Assembly: GCF_024713945.1 (NCBI RefSeq)
Contig: NC_134684.1
Span: forward strand, 725,001 to 789,000
Direction: 5' to 3'
DNA length: 64,000 nt
DNA from: Dermatophagoides farinae
Taxonomy: Eukaryota; Arthropoda; Arachnida; Sarcoptiformes; Pyroglyphidae
The number at the start of each line of letters is the position of its first letter. Position 1 is the stretch's first letter. The translations under genes were made by a program, and so were the position numbers. Below are positions 1 to 14,576 of this stretch, one piece after another. Below the pieces are notes generated by a model. The model was not told the origin of the DNA and did not search any database. It was given only the letters and a program-made list of their open reading frames with translations.

Positions 1-2512
1 CTGTTCAATTATACAGAAAAAAAGATGATGATGGTCATTGGTCATGATGATGATGATGATTGCATAACATTGATTTTTTGCCATGACATATCATCAAATT
101 GTTTATTTCAAGCGTAAATAACAACAAAAACAACAACAAAAATCAAAAAATTCAAATCACAAAGATAATCCACCATTAATGATGGTCATCATCAATGACC
201 TACAATCGAAACAGACTAAATATTTTGACACTTTTAAAATGATTGATCGATTCATTGATTGATTTATCAAAATTCTTAATCAGTAATGATCATTTTTTTT
301 GCCATTATCAAACATAAAGCGTGAAAAATAAAAAAAAAATTTTATGGGCCATTCATAGATAACACATGGAGAATGGAGATGATTTTTTAATTATCATCAT
401 TTTTATTCAAACGATCAATCAGATTGATAAAAAAAAATCAATTCTCATCAATCAATTACCAATTTATGAATGAAATTTTTTCTCGTTTTTGGGAAGGCCT
501 AATGACATCTGACAATTTGTGCAAATGATCGATTAATCAATAAATTAATAGGTTCAGCAACAACAAAAAAAACACAAATGTTAATAACAGCTGAAACGAA
601 TGATTTTTGTGTGCCAATGAAAATGGCTTCAAGTCAAAAAAAAAAAAAACATTGGCACATCCAAAAACGACTTGTAGTCATTAAAAAAAAATTCAAATCT
701 GGTGGTCTCAAACTGATCGATAATTATTGAATTGAATTTGTCATCAAACTCACACACACATGGACACACAGCGGCAGGTCAAAAGTTTCAATCAGAACAA
801 AAAAAACATGTAAAAGGCAAGTATAATAATTGGCTGGCCACACATATCAAATGTTTGATCAATTTGATTGGTCTAATTGATTTCTCATGTACGTTTGTCC
901 TCGGGCATGATGAGTCATAAACCAAAAAAAAAAAAAAAAAAAAGACAAATATATTCAAAATAGCCTGGTGGTCTATACACACGGTGTTTATTATTTACCA
1001 ATATATAAATTAGCTAAATCAGAACAAAAAAAAAATAAACCTTCGGCTTCCCTATTGGGTTTTTACTACATTTTCAGCACATGACAGCAGCTGTTATCGA
1101 TTTTGATTGACCAACAAAACAAAAGTAATAATAATGATCATCATCATCATTATCATCGTTGATGAATCATAAACTGATTTTTTTTATGGCCGTATGTTGT
1201 AGGTTTTTTTTTGTTCTTTTCTTGGAAATAAAATTCCTGAATATATAAACTGAATGAATGAAATGGAAACAAAAAAAAAACAGTCCGATTCGTCATGCAT
1301 TTTTTTCATCATTATTTCAAATTTTTCCAATCAAACATATCCGGGTTTTTTTGTGGCTTTATTATTCTCGAATGTCATTTCATATATCATTTGGATGTGT
1401 CAAGAAACAAGGGACAATAAAATTCTCCATCAAAAATCTAATTAGAAACAAAATTTGCTGAATAATTTATACGACGATCCACGATGTAGATCTAGTGAAT
1501 TTTCAAATGAAAATTGGCCAGCCATGAACAAAACCATTGTGGACGAATTCTTTCAATTTTTTTCCTTTCTCTCTACTTAGATTGATAATTGTAAACAAAA
1601 ACAGACGCAGACATACACACACACACACAAACACAATCAATTATCAGCCAATCAATCAATGGAAATGGGCAAAAAAAAAAGAAAACTTTTGGTCATCAAA
1701 AAAAAACCAAACTCATTTGAATTTGAATCAAGCCAGTTTTTTGTTTCTCATTCAAACAATGAATAAAGAATCGATAAATTTAAATGAAATGAAAAAAAAT
1801 GACATGATTCTTTTCTTTTCTTCTGTATGATGGTTCGGTTTTTGGTTTGTCATCATCATTTTACAGTAGCAAATGTGAATAAAACTTATTTGAATATATT
1901 TTCATTTCATATGCTAATTTTTATATAGAATGAATACCATATACACTTACATTATCAATGAAATATTTGCTTGAAGAAAATTACAGAAAAAATTCAATCA
2001 TAATACCAGTGTGTATATGGTGATGGTGAAAATTCCAAAATGTGAAACAATTGTCTCATCCTATTGGTTTTTTTACCATACACAGATTATTAACAGTAGT
2101 AAATGATTGCGGAAATTACTATCATTTCCAATCATTATCATTATTTTCAGTTTTCAATTTCCCGAAAATTTTCTAGTTCGTAAAAAAAATAAAGAATTTC
2201 CGTTACAAACACACACACACACATACACAGTGAAAAATCTATTTGTTTTTTGGCAACAACAACGAATGATGTAACCAAACAAAAGAAAAGAAAAGAATCG
2301 AATTTAAAAAGAAGAAGAAAAAAAATTCAATTTAAATTTCAAATTTCAACAAACAGACAAACAAAAAAAGGGAACAGAGAATATTCTTTTCGTCATAAAA
2401 AAATGTCAAATCAAATTTTATTCACAGCAGCAACATTGACAAACATTGAGAGGAAAAAAATGCGGATCTTCAAAAATAAAAGAGGCGGGAATATCTTGTG
2501 ATTATCAATTAT

Positions 2513-2513
<1 letters not shown>

Positions 2514-2544
<31 letters not shown>
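2514..2544 (+). repeat. Poly(A) tract, 31 nt
   Basis: Uninterrupted run of 31 A on the plus strand, the longest homopolymer I located in the left third of the window. No target-site duplication or retroelement sequence is visible beside it, so it is listed as a simple repeat only. Confidence 0.9.
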
Positions 2545-2545
<1 letters not shown>

Positions 2546-5407
2546 ACCGCGAATTAATGTGATACATTCATAAATTCAAATGGACAAATTGTTGTTGCTG
2601 TTGTTATTTGCACGTTTAGAAAAAGTTCGGCATAGATGTTATCGACAAGAGAGAAAGAGAAAAAAAAACAAACCGAATGGAATGTGCTAAGGAAATGATG
2701 AGGAATATTTCGATCTCTAGATTTATCTATCTATCTTGTTGTCTTGTTACGAACCTAACCTGGTGAGTGTTGTAACATGCACACACACAGGGAGAGAAGC
2801 ACCACTTTTAATTTCAATCATCAAATGAAAAACACAAATCCGATTATTATTTGATATTTCCGAATTTTTTTTTTTTTGTTCACCATCGAATAAATTAACA
2901 TTCTGAATGTAAATGTAAATGTGAATGTGAATTAGATATTCAATTCAAGTTTTCAACGAATGAAAGAAAAAAAAACCGTGACCAAGATAACATGACGACG
3001 CATACACACTTAGACACACACAACGTAAAACTAAAGTTTTTTTTCATTTCTTTGTTCTGAAAATTCGATTACTTTTTTTTATTATTTTGCCTTATGGTTT
3101 TCGATTTGTTTTCTATTGAAAGATGTGGATCATCATCAAAATGACCAAAACGGTATATTTGTTCATTGTGAATGCACCCAATACAACAAGGACAATATTG
3201 CTTGTGTGTGTGTGTTTGACCTTGTTGAAAACACACACAAGCAACAAAGGTCATCATAATCATAATGAACGGAAATTTTTTTTTTTTTGAAAAAAAAGGA
3301 ATTTGGCCTAATTCTATTTCAATTGATCAATATGAGACGATGAGACAAAATGAAAATAAAAATAAAACGGTAACGTTAGATGATTTCTTTCATTTTTTTT
3401 TTTTGTTTTCAATAGTCAAAGGTCATTTCAATATATACGTTTTCGTTCAACTCCAATATATCGAATAAATGGCCCAATTGTGCTACACACAAGAACACAC
3501 ACACACAGTAAAGTTTCGCATTAAACCATACACACGACAATAACAACAAAAAGTCATTTGACACCATAATTGAAAAAAAATACAAAGAGAAACAGGAGCA
3601 ATCTATCCATCTATCTATCAATGTGATAATGGTTTTTTTTCGTCGAAAACAGAAAGAAAAAAAGTGAGAGAAAAAGAGAGAAAAAAATAAGAAAAAAAAT
3701 CAAAATCTAATAATTTGATTCATCATTACAGCAACGACAACAACAACAAAAACAAAAATCGATGAACCGATACAATGGACACAGTGGAAAGAGGTATAGC
3801 CATTTTATTTCTGAATATAGAAAACAACAAATTGATAATGGAATGACAACGACCTATGTATCAATTAGCCAGAAGAAGAAGAAGAAGAAAAAAAGACAAC
3901 ACACACATACACACAACTTTCAATGTCTATTTTTTGCTTTTTCATCATAATCATCATCATTATTCTACTACAATGATTATGATGATGAGTCATCATCATG
4001 ATAATGACCATGGAATGAATTTAAGATCCACAAAGAAAGGATAAAGAGAATATTCAGAAAATGATAAAAAAACGTGATCAAAAAGAAGGGGTAGTAGAAC
4101 ACACACACACACACATCGTCGATTTGTCAATGTTCATAATCATCAATGAACTTGATTCTTTGAAGAAGAAAAAAAAAATTTTCATGAATTATGCAGTCGA
4201 CCATGATGATATAACAACACAATGGAAATTATCATTATCATTCAGGATTGCATGGTTTGATTGCAATTCATATTTTCAATGGCGTTGACAACAGATCAAC
4301 ATTGAATGGTCATAATATCATGATGATGATGATGATGGGGTTATTGTTATTGATTAGCAAACACACACCCATTATGATTGATTGATTTATTTTTTCAATA
4401 TCATTGATTGATGAGAAAAAAAAAACAAATTCACAAGAAAAACATACAAAATATGAATCCAATTATATCAAGTCATTCATAAAAATAAAATACCAATCGA
4501 CAAACACACACACACAGGACCATCAAAAGAAATAAATCACCATTTGACATTAATCTAAATTGATTTCAATGACTAAAAAAAAAAAAATCAAATCCTGATT
4601 GGCCAAAAAAAAACTTGTGAATTAACAATTTTCAAAATTGATGAATGAAACTACGATGGAATTCATGGAATTTGTTGCTAACAACAAAGAAAAGAATTTT
4701 AAAAAAATGTAAAATATTAAAAAAAAACAAAATCAATCAATCATCAATCGATCTATTTATCATTGAAATAATGAAAATGAAAACGAAAATCTTTCTATAG
4801 CAAGTGTCAAAAAACCCTTTTGCACAACCAGTGTGATCTGGATGATAATTACCACATAACCACCACCACCACTGATGATGATTCATATTTCTACTTGAAC
4901 AATGAACTTGTTTATTTTTCTAGAAAATTTATTCATTTTTTTCCCATCTACGGTAAATTTTTATAAACACTAATTACCGAATAACAAATAAAAATAATAA
5001 TTCCGGTCTATTTCGGTGAAAAAAAATTCCTTTATTACATTCAAGAGATTGAGATGATTGAAATGGAAAAATTGAATTGAATGCGTGATCTCTATAATCA
5101 ACTACAACAATCAACAATCGAAAAAACCAACCAACCAATTTCGATTATCGTCTGAATGACCGACCGACCGACCGAACAAAACAAAATCAAATCAAAACCA
5201 AAATAATAAGTGCATAATTCAAATTCTTAAAATACCTTTGTTGTTGTAGTAGTAGTAATAGTAATAGATCTAAGCATCATCATCGTCAGAAAAAACAACG
5301 AAAATCATGATTGTAGAGAGGATAATAATCTCTCTGTCTCTCTCGCATTAAACTTGGAGGGTCTTTTTTTTCTTTCTTTTTTTTGTGGTGGCTATTGTTC
5401 TTCGATT

Positions 5408-5421
5408 CACACACACACACT

Positions 5422-5497
<76 letters not shown>
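5408..5497 (+). repeat. Compound CA/AG microsatellite
   Basis: A short CA run (about 5408-5426) passes directly into an uninterrupted AG run of 71 nt (5427-5497). It is one of the longest perfect dinucleotide arrays in the window. Two overlapping open frames across it translate to Arg-Glu repeats and are repeat artefacts. Confidence 0.95.
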
Positions 5498-5501
<4 letters not shown>

Positions 5502-8500
5502 ATCTTCAAGATATAACAAATCTGAGGTCGTCGTCATTGTCGTCATCGTGGTTGTAATAAAAGTCGATGATGATGATAATAATCGATGCTGCTGCTGCTA
5601 TTCATCAGTACAAATCAGTAGCAGCAGGGGTTCCCACACACACACACATGGACATACACACAGGATGTCCTTTTAAAAGAATGTTAAAAAGTTTTTTTTA
5701 AAATTGAAATCAAACAAAAAAAAATTTATGACTATGGTACTACTACTGGTGACGATGATGATGACCAAATTATCACCATCAGATCATCATCATCATCATC
5801 ATCATCGTTGGTTTTTATGATAATTAAAACTATCGAAAGATGAAAAAAAAGCAAATTAATTAGTTTTTTTTTGTCGTCAACATTGTTTTTCGATCATCGG
5901 ATTCAAATTTCGAGAGTAATGGAGAATGGAAATTCAAATTATGACAACATTATCATCATTCAGTTGATCAATAATGCAATACAATCTGTGTAATTTGGTA
6001 GTAAAATAATTTCTAGACTAGATCAAATTATGGCTGTGACCTTTTTTTATATCTATATACATGACGAACAATCGATAGTTCAATTAATCGACGACGAAAT
6101 ACAATTCTTCTTTTTTTTAGGAGTGGTAATATTGAGAGGTTCTTCTTCTATTCATTTCTGTGTTTTGTGTGTGTAATAATAATAATAATAATGTTTAATT
6201 AATGCTAATTGCAACGACTGAATACTGAAAAAAAATTCCCATCATATCACATGCATTTATACAAGATAAATAATACAAGAATTTCAGAACACAAAATGAA
6301 CAAAAAATGAAAATGAAAAAAAAAACTTTTCGATAACCAAGTTTTATGTATATATATGGAAATTGAATAGAACAATAAAAAGGGCGTTTATGAATCACGC
6401 AATTTTCGATATATAAAAAAAGAGAACGAAAAAAAAAATTTTTATGAGAATCCTCGTCACAAAATGAATGGAATTTTACCTAATTCATTCATTCATTAAA
6501 ATCGGTCAATGATTCAATGAATCATTCAAAATGATGATTATGATGATGATGATGATGATAATGAACCGGAAAGAAGATATTCATGAATGAAAATCGGCGC
6601 GCCTTTTATAGGCACTTATAAACCAAGAAAAAAAAATTCATTGATTTCCGTGGGTGATTTTTTTTTGGTCTTTTTGTCAAAAAAAAAGAAATATTCTGTC
6701 ACCACCAATGGTGAATGGCGCCATTACATAATTACCATTCATGCATATTACATACACACACACACATTGAAGATGGCCAAAAACAAGTTGAATGAATGAA
6801 TAAATTGTACAATACCTCCTACATCCAACACATATATGAAACCCACACACGCACACTTGAATTTATTGGTTATCATTTTCAATCAAATTCAAATTCTCAC
6901 TTATAAGATAAACACTGTCATTATGTCATAGATATGTATATACAACAACAACATTTGAATGACATTTTCAAAAAGGGCCACTGGCATACTACAATAAAAT
7001 TTTCAAACAATTTTGATTATGGAATCTTGTTTTTTTTTTTTTTTTGATTACCATTGAAATGTGTTGGCCACCACCACCACCATCATCACACAAATCAAAT
7101 GCCTACCTTTCTTTCTTTAGGGTTAATTTTAATTGGATTTGAACAACATCTTATCACCGAGTAGAAAAAAATAAACTCTGGTTGTTTGCTGTTGTAATAA
7201 ATGAAGCTTGAAAAATTCATTCAAAACACACGCACACAGAGTAGTAGTGAAATCGAGTTTAGTTTCAAGAATTATTATTCACACAAAGTCACATAAATAA
7301 ATTATTATTATTAGCACCGAAAAAAATGAAGAATGATGGAACAAAATTCACCAGGAATCCATGGAGAATATAAATTTTTTTTTCCATCTAGCTTAAACAC
7401 TAAGCTGTAGCTGTTCATTTTTTTTTTTGCCACCACAAAAGGGTTAGTCACTTTGGTCGGTTATCATAGAAGATATCATTTCTGAAAGGTAAAGTTTTAG
7501 TTAAGAAAACAAACAACCAGGCAACAACAACGAGGACGACGACGACCGAAAAAAAATATTCTGTCAGATATAACAAAGAAAAAATTTGCTTTGAATTGAA
7601 TTCGAATCGAATCAAATTAAAAATTGTTGAAACTTCGTATATAACGTGACATTGTTTTGGCGCTACATGATGCCATCATCATTATCAAACAAACAAACAA
7701 ACAAAAAAAAATCTTAATATCAATATCATGGTTAGATAATATGTACATCATTATATAACATCGACAATTTGAAATAAAATTAGCATCAGCAGCAACAGAA
7801 GAAAAAAAAACAAACCATCTTATTATCGATTCGTTAGGCTTGCCAACAAATATTGTTGATGATGGTGAAACGATTACTTATTTGTAGACCGAAAAACTAC
7901 TCACATATACAAAACACACACACACACACACAAGGGAAAAATTTTTCAAAAATTCAAATATTCAATTCACTCGCAACCAACCGTTTGGATTTGATGTTTT
8001 TTCCTTTTTTTTCTAGATAATTCAATGTCACGAGATTGATTGTTTGTTCGGTTTTTGATGATGATCATCATCATTCAACTATTAAAATACTTTGAACTTT
8101 GAACCATACACATACATACACACCTAAAAAGGTCAAATCAAACGGTTTGTTGTTGATGAATTGAGAAGAAAAAATAAAACAAATACATTTCCTCGGTCAT
8201 TATCATCCACACATCATCAGTGATAGTGAGGTCAAAATTCTTGTACACAGTGATGGTTACATTATAGATCCATGACCACAAGAAATTTCAGATCAGACTA
8301 ATTACAATGTTTTTGTTGTTGTTGTTGTTGTTGTTACTACTGTAATATAATACCGGTTTTATACTACAACGACAACGACGACGACGACGAAAAAAAAACA
8401 TTGATACATTATCGATTCTCTTACTGATAACTAACTAGGAAATGATAAACTGATAAAATCATCATCATCATTACCTGTTGTAAATGTGGAAATGGTCAAT

Positions 8501-10761
8501 AAATAAAAAAAACTGTTAGCATTCACACTTGGAATTCATCAATCATTTTTGATAGAATTTTCGAAAAAAAAACAAAGATAAATCAAATAGCTACTAATGG
8601 ATGGATATATGTAACTAATATTGTAAGAAAACAGTGTAAAAGCCAATTTTATTGTTACGAAAATAATATGGATCCAAGTTCTTCGTCTTATTCTTCGTTT
8701 GTTCGAATGATTCTCTCTTTTTTTTTATTTCTGGTCATTTCATTTCGATGATGAAGGATGAGGATTATATAATAATAATAATAATAATATTTATTGTTGG
8801 AAAAAGCAAATGATAATAAATGGCCATGGTCCGAATGATTCCATGGTGAATTTTTTTTCATGTTTTATCATCAATATAATGGTAAAAATGTAATAATAAA
8901 CATAATAATCGGATTAATCTAATAAGATATATAACAATGACAGTGATGTTCAATGTTTTGTCAACAACAATATATTGATAATGAACATATAGCAATGTGT
9001 AACAACAATGATGATGATATGTTTCAAATATAGATAATTGAAAAATCTTGTCATTAACCAATGACAATCCAATGGAAATTCACAATCATTGATCATACAG
9101 CTTGTTTGCAGTAGCCAAAAAAAAAACCAAAAAAATTCAAAAAATTTTAAAAATTCACGACAAATTCAATGAAATTCAATTCTTGATGGAAAAAAACAAG
9201 AAGAAAAAAAATGTTTAGAAATTCAATTTTTTACGGACTCCAAAAAAAAAAGTAAAGTTCAACTCGAATGACGTGACAACGAATAAATGGAATGAAATTC
9301 AAGGTAAAAATTCCTTGTTGAAAATTGAAAAAATTTTTTCCCGTTTGTTTGTTTGTTTGTTTGTGATTCTTATATTTTGTCTTGGCTTTTATTTTTTTTT
9401 TTTTTTTTTGTTGAAGTTGTGTTGATATTATCGTTTCAAGATGCTTTCACTTTCTCTTTCTCTGTACCATTGTGTGTTCATATATAAAGTTATAAATGAC
9501 ATACACTCTTGACATCACTTGTACAAAGTCAGTCAAACAAACAAACAAACGAAACGAAATGAAATAAAAAGAAAAAAATCGTCACATTCTTGAATTTTCA
9601 GATTTTCTTCATATTTGATGCACATAAGTGGCCATCATCTTTTGTAGTGTAAGATAGTTGTTATTTTTGGGTTTTCCGTCATCGTCATCATCATCGTCAT
9701 TAAGACAATGATGATGTTTTTGATACAAAAAAAAAGACAGACAGAGAGAAAAATCACTAAAATAGAATGAATGACCAAAGTGAGTGAGAGACCAAATGTT
9801 TTTATTTTCTACAAACTAAATAGAAAATGGAAAGAAATTCGATACCATCATGATAGTGAAAATGGAAAAAAAATTCAAATTTCAAATGTAGAAGAAACAA
9901 AAAAGCAAATGTAAATGTAAATCTCATTACAAATAATGAACAAAGAAAATTCATTTCTATAGAAGCGAAAATAGTGGATGATTGATAATTGGAAATAATC
10001 AATCGGAACAACAAAAGTATGGTATTGTGACTTAAAGATTGGGATTAAAGAGAAAAGCAGCAAAAAAAAAGTTTTGTTTGTTTGTTGCGGAAAATTATTC
10101 TTTCCAGAATCAAACTAGTGCTAGTGTGTCTGTGTCTTCAAGGATTTAAAAATTTTTGATTCACATCCAAAATTGATGATGATGATGGAGGATATTTGTC
10201 AAATCGAATCAGAGAAACAACAACAACAACAACAACAGCAAAAAGTTTTAGTTTTTCTCATCAACAATAATAATAAATCACACGGGATACAACATAGACA
10301 ATCGATCGATTGATGTCTATATATAACAAGCAATGAACGTTTCTGGATAGATTAACATTGTTAATCATCGATAATAATAACCGTACAATGTTTCTTATGG
10401 ACATTTGACAGGATTGGGCGTCATTTTTTTTCTTTACTCACGAAACATGATCAGAATTTTTTTAGTATGAAAATTCTAAAAGTGAGAAAAAGAAATTCTT
10501 TAGCTTCAATTACCATCAGTAAATCATTGTGTGGAATTCTAAACAAAATGAAAAATTCAATCAAAACAAAAAATATAAAAAAGCTACTTTGTGATCTCTA
10601 TTCATTCATCGATGATGATCATGATGATGAACAAATTGACTGAACCTGATTCTGAATTCAGAATTCAATGCACAGAAAAAAAGAAAGAATCTTTCATCAA
10701 TTACACAGATTTATGGTTGAATGATTCAATGAATAATAAAAATTAACAAAATACGACTTAC

Positions 10762-11652
10762 ATCCCAAAATGTTGAAGAATTTCTTGGTGTTTTTTGTTG
10801 TTGCTGCTGTTGTTTATAGTTCTGTTGACGTTGATTAGATGACGATGATGGAAAAGAATTTGCTGATATCGATGAAAATGTGAATCTATTCAAATTGTTT
10901 GTATGTTGTTCTTTATGTGGCTGTTGTCGATAAATTGATTCTGTTATTGGCTGTTGTTGAATAATAGCTGATTCGATCTGATCCAGATCAAAAGATGCTT
11001 CTGAAAGCGAAGATGTTGATGTTGATGTTGATGTTGATGATGATAATGATGATGATGATGATTCAGAATCCGATGATGATGATGAAGATGATGTTGATGG
11101 TTCACGAGGTAACAATTCACTATGAAGAGTTTGATTTGAATTTTTCTCCTTTGTATTGGTAACAGTAGTAGTGGATGGATTAATTTGATAACAAAATTTT
11201 GAACGATGACGAATGTTTCGAGGTTGTTGATTTCTTGATGATCTTGGATTATCACTAAGACTATGATGTTTTCGTTGATGTTGATTGTGATTGATTGAGT
11301 GATGATTTAAATTCTGATCATTTTCATCACTTGATGATGATGATGATGAATAAAATATTTCAAAATTATCATTTCGTTGTACAGTTATTGGCCGTCTATT
11401 AACAATGTTACGTTGATTGGAATGTTTATTATAACCACCACTATTACCGCAAATATTTAATGTTGTTTCATCCAATGATGATGAATATTTTTTCAATTGT
11501 TTTTCTTTTTGTTGTTGTTGTTGTGAAGAATGTTTCCAATAATGAAAAACACTTCTAGGTGGTGGTGGTGGCGGTTGTGGTGGCCGATAATTATTAGTTG
11601 TAGATGATGATGGTGGATGATTAACATCGGCCGTTTTATCGGCGTGGCTCAT
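10762..11652 (-). CDS. Low-complexity protein, 5'-most coding exon only (partial)
   Basis: I do not recognise this gene. The minus-strand frame opens with ATG at 11652 and runs 297 codons to a consensus GTAAGT donor at 10761, leaving phase 0. The protein is almost all low complexity: a proline run near residues 24-32, glutamine runs near 44-48 and 280-286, serine/aspartate-rich blocks near 104-112 and 190-235, and scattered His, Asn and Arg. No folded domain is visible. An 891-nt open frame with a perfect donor in this AT-rich DNA is unlikely by chance. The remaining exons would lie at lower coordinates and may be outside the window. If the donor were not used, the frame would end 11 codons later at 10726. 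Confidence 0.6.
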
Positions 11653-13736
11653 GACGATCCACTTTCTTTATTTAACAACAACAACAACGACAACAATATA
11701 GATGCTATGTATTCATATTCATTTGTTCATACATACCTTTTATATATGAATTGAATCAGACATAATTACGACACATGACAAATCAACGAAGCGAATAATT
11801 TCAATGAACAGAATGTAAAATCACATTTGCATGGAAGAAATAAAAAAAAGGAAATGATCAATTAAATGAAATTGGTAATGAAACAAACAACAGCGACAAC
11901 AACAACAACTAATAATTTTAAATTGTCAAGTTGTCATCAATTGATCGATTCTATTTTACACACACAATTCGGGTGAATGGCATACACATACACACACTGA
12001 TTTCACTTATCCATCAAACCAATAGTAGCAAAACGTTGTCGTTGTTTTATTTTTATTTACGATTAAAGATCGACTATTCCATTCTATGATTATAGCCATC
12101 GTCGTCGTCGTCGTCGTGTGTGCAGGTTTGTCAGTCAATTCTTGCAGAATTACGCAGAATCTTAATACACCGGCACAATACTGATGATGATATTGTTTTG
12201 ATACAGCTTCCACATACTGTTTGTTGTTTGTTTTGTTTTATTTGAAATTCATTCGTCAAAACTGAAGAAAAAAATTGTCCGGATGCTTCAATGAATTCAT
12301 TGCTACAGTACAGTGGAAAATGAAATGAAATCAAATAAAATGAGCTGAGTATTAGCGCGTTGGTTGGTTGGTTGGTTGTCGTTGGTCGTTCAATCATCAT
12401 ACTGCAGATATATTCCCAATGAAAAATTTTTCTGTTTCAAAACTACCGAATGAAAAACGGATGCTATTTGGTGGTGGTGGTGGTGGTAATGGTGGTAGTG
12501 CTAAAAATGAAAGAAAAAAAATTTGTTTTGAGTCGACGTCCTAAAATGCTTGTGTTTTAGTGAATACTTACCGATTTATTTTTTTTGGCTTCCGTTAGCC
12601 AAAAAAATTTTTTCTTTTTCGTTTATGTTACCCTGAAACATTTGTTGTAGTGGCATCATTGTAACAACAACAACAGCCGCAGCAGCAACAGAAAAAAAAA
12701 TTGACAAAGCGGATTTTTTTTTATTTGATTTTAGTGTTTCTGGATCATTCTCAGATCCTTATGATGATGATGATGATTCGATTCGATTCGACGCTCTTTG
12801 TTCAGTTTTTGATTATATTTTTTTTTCGTCTTTTTCTTCTTGCACCACATTGTGTATCATTTTTGTATAGTTGTTAAACTACTGCTGTTGGTTGTATACA
12901 AAATAACCAGGAGAACCAGAACAATAACAGGGACATACATACATACACACACACACACAAACAAAAAGTACCTAGCTAGGGCATACACTTTTGACAAACA
13001 AGACGAGACTGTAACATAAAATAACAATAAAAGACGAGGATTTCATGGCAGAAAAAAAACTGAAAAACGATAATAATAAAAAGCCATGAAAAAAAAGTGG
13101 CAGATGTTCAATGACACATTGAATGAATGAACCAAATGGCACAAAAATTTGAATGGACAAATCGATTGATAATATAATAGGGGGTCCATCCGTTCAATGA
13201 ATTCAGACGACTAATTGATGAAAATTTTTGACACACTTGAAACGGGAAATTTCGGTTCAATGGTTCTGTATTTGTATCTGCATATATTGGTCTTGTTGTC
13301 TTTGACCCTCAGATGATGATAAATTTTCAAATATTTCTCAGTATTCATGACCTATTGATGAAATACATCCATATGTCAGATCAAAAAACATGTTTCATGG
13401 TAGTAACAGTATAGGAAAAATGACAGAACGAATGAAATTTCAACTTTTTGATGAATTTGTTTTTTTTTTTGTTTGGATTTTGGAAAAGCAAAACTTTTTC
13501 TTCTTCTTCTTCGAATTTATCATCATCATAATCTTTATTAAGCAACAACAATAATGCCATCTAGTATCGAATGAAAACATTTACTTCTAAATCTACTTTT
13601 ATGGTTCATTGCGATAAAAATAGAAAAGAAGTTTAATTCAAAAAAAAAACAACTTTTGTCATTTGATCATTTTTTGTTTCGAAATTTCTATCGTGTTTGT
13701 AATTTTTTATGCGTTTGTTATTTCATCGACAACAAA
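11653..13736. other. Intergenic stretch between divergent genes
   Basis: This lies upstream of both the minus-strand exon at 10762-11652 and the plus-strand gene at 13737. It contains simple repeats: a GGT run near 12470-12500, GTTG repeats near 12360, a GTC run near 12100 (written CGTCGTCGTC) and CA runs near 12940. An 89-codon minus-strand frame at 12131-12400 has no recognisable content. Promoters are presumably here, but I see no motif I would call. Confidence 0.5.
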
Positions 13737-14576
13737 ATGCCACGAATTACATTTCCATTCAAAATTCATCGTTCACGATCATATACATTGAATGATGATT
13801 GTCAAAAGAATAGTTGTAAACATCATCAAAATGTATTACGTATTGGTGGTGAATATGTTCCAGTATTTGAAATTTTAAATTTTGGTTCTGTATCAGATAA
13901 AGAATTATTATACATACGTATTGCTAAACAAGGTCTTATAATATCACATAAACCATCTGTCAATCTAAGCTCATTAGCTGGATCATTGGATCGACCAAAA
14001 TCGGAAATGCGTAATTATCATGTGTTACCAGCTGCTTCAAATCATCATCATTTATATCTACAACGATATAATACATTACGTGGACCTTGCCATCGTACCC
14101 GTTCTGATCGTTGTCGTCTAATTAAATGGGATCAAATTTCTGGCATACAAATTTTGAAACCAAAATCACTTATTTTCAAACTTAATCGTTTAGAAGACAA
14201 CAACATTGTAGATGATTGTGATACTGATGTTGTAGATGAATTACGATTGTATCGATTTTGTTCACATCGTAATGAAAACATTTCATTAGCATCATTATTA
14301 CATGATTATCGGTCCAAAATAAATGATAATGATGACGATGAACTATTACGATTCGAATTTCTTATCAAACAAGATCTTGAAGCTATGATTGCATTTGGCA
14401 TACATCATCAATTATTACAACCAGATGATGATGGCCATTGTGGTGTTAGAACTTTTGATCATATCAAAAACACTAACAACACTAATAATAAAAATGGTAA
14501 AATTTTTTCCCGATTATTTCGTTGGATTAATCGTCATATGATTGTTACATTTAGATCATCTACAAAACAACAATAA
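13737..14576 (+). CDS. Hypothetical protein, single exon
   Basis: I do not recognise this family. The ATG at 13737 has a good context (AAAATGCC) and opens 279 codons. The same frame is open 27 codons further upstream, but only from a TTG. Composition is normal for a folded protein: alternating hydrophobic and charged residues through about residue 230, with a segment reading IGGEYVPVFEIL near residues 36-47 and a later acidic loop rich in Asp. The tail (about 240-279) is Asn/Lys-rich then basic. There is no signal peptide or membrane segment. It is convergent with the Argonaute gene, with 366 bp between stop codons. It could be a divergent PTB/PH-like fold, but nothing I can see proves that. 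Confidence 0.7.
   Translation: MPRITFPFKIHRSRSYTLNDDCQKNSCKHHQNVLRIGGEYVPVFEILNFGSVSDKELLYIRIAKQGLIISHKPSVNLSSLAGSLDRPKSEMRNYHVLPAASNHHHLYLQRYNTLRGPCHRTRSDRCRLIKWDQISGIQILKPKSLIFKLNRLEDNNIVDDCDTDVVDELRLYRFCSHRNENISLASLLHDYRSKINDNDDDELLRFEFLIKQDLEAMIAFGIHHQLLQPDDDGHCGVRTFDHIKNTNNTNNKNGKIFSRLFRWINRHMIVTFRSSTKQQ

Larger units (their letters stand above)
1..10761. other. Gene-free stretch, probable intron of a minus-strand gene
   Basis: No convincing coding exon was found in either strand. The DNA is AT-rich and full of simple repeats: poly(A) at 2514-2544, CA runs (for example near 2210, 7915), ATG/ATC runs (near 4320, 5790, 6540), CAA runs (near 10210) and a long compound CA/AG tract at 5408-5497. 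A-runs, AG tracts and CAA repeats outnumber their complements on the plus strand. That means the minus strand is pyrimidine-rich, as expected if this is an intron of the minus-strand gene whose exon ends with a clean GTAAGT donor at 10761. Short open frames here are repeat-derived (for example Cys-Val or His-Thr runs) and are not called. Confidence 0.5.

Noticed and set aside
2514-2544. Poly(A) tail of a retroelement
   Set aside because: No reverse-transcriptase or SINE-like sequence upstream and no target-site duplication seen.
5354-5676. Arg-Glu repeat ORFs
   Set aside because: Translation of the AG microsatellite at 5427-5497.
12131-12400. 89-codon minus-strand ORF
   Set aside because: No recognisable motif or splice partners, and of a length reached by chance in this window.
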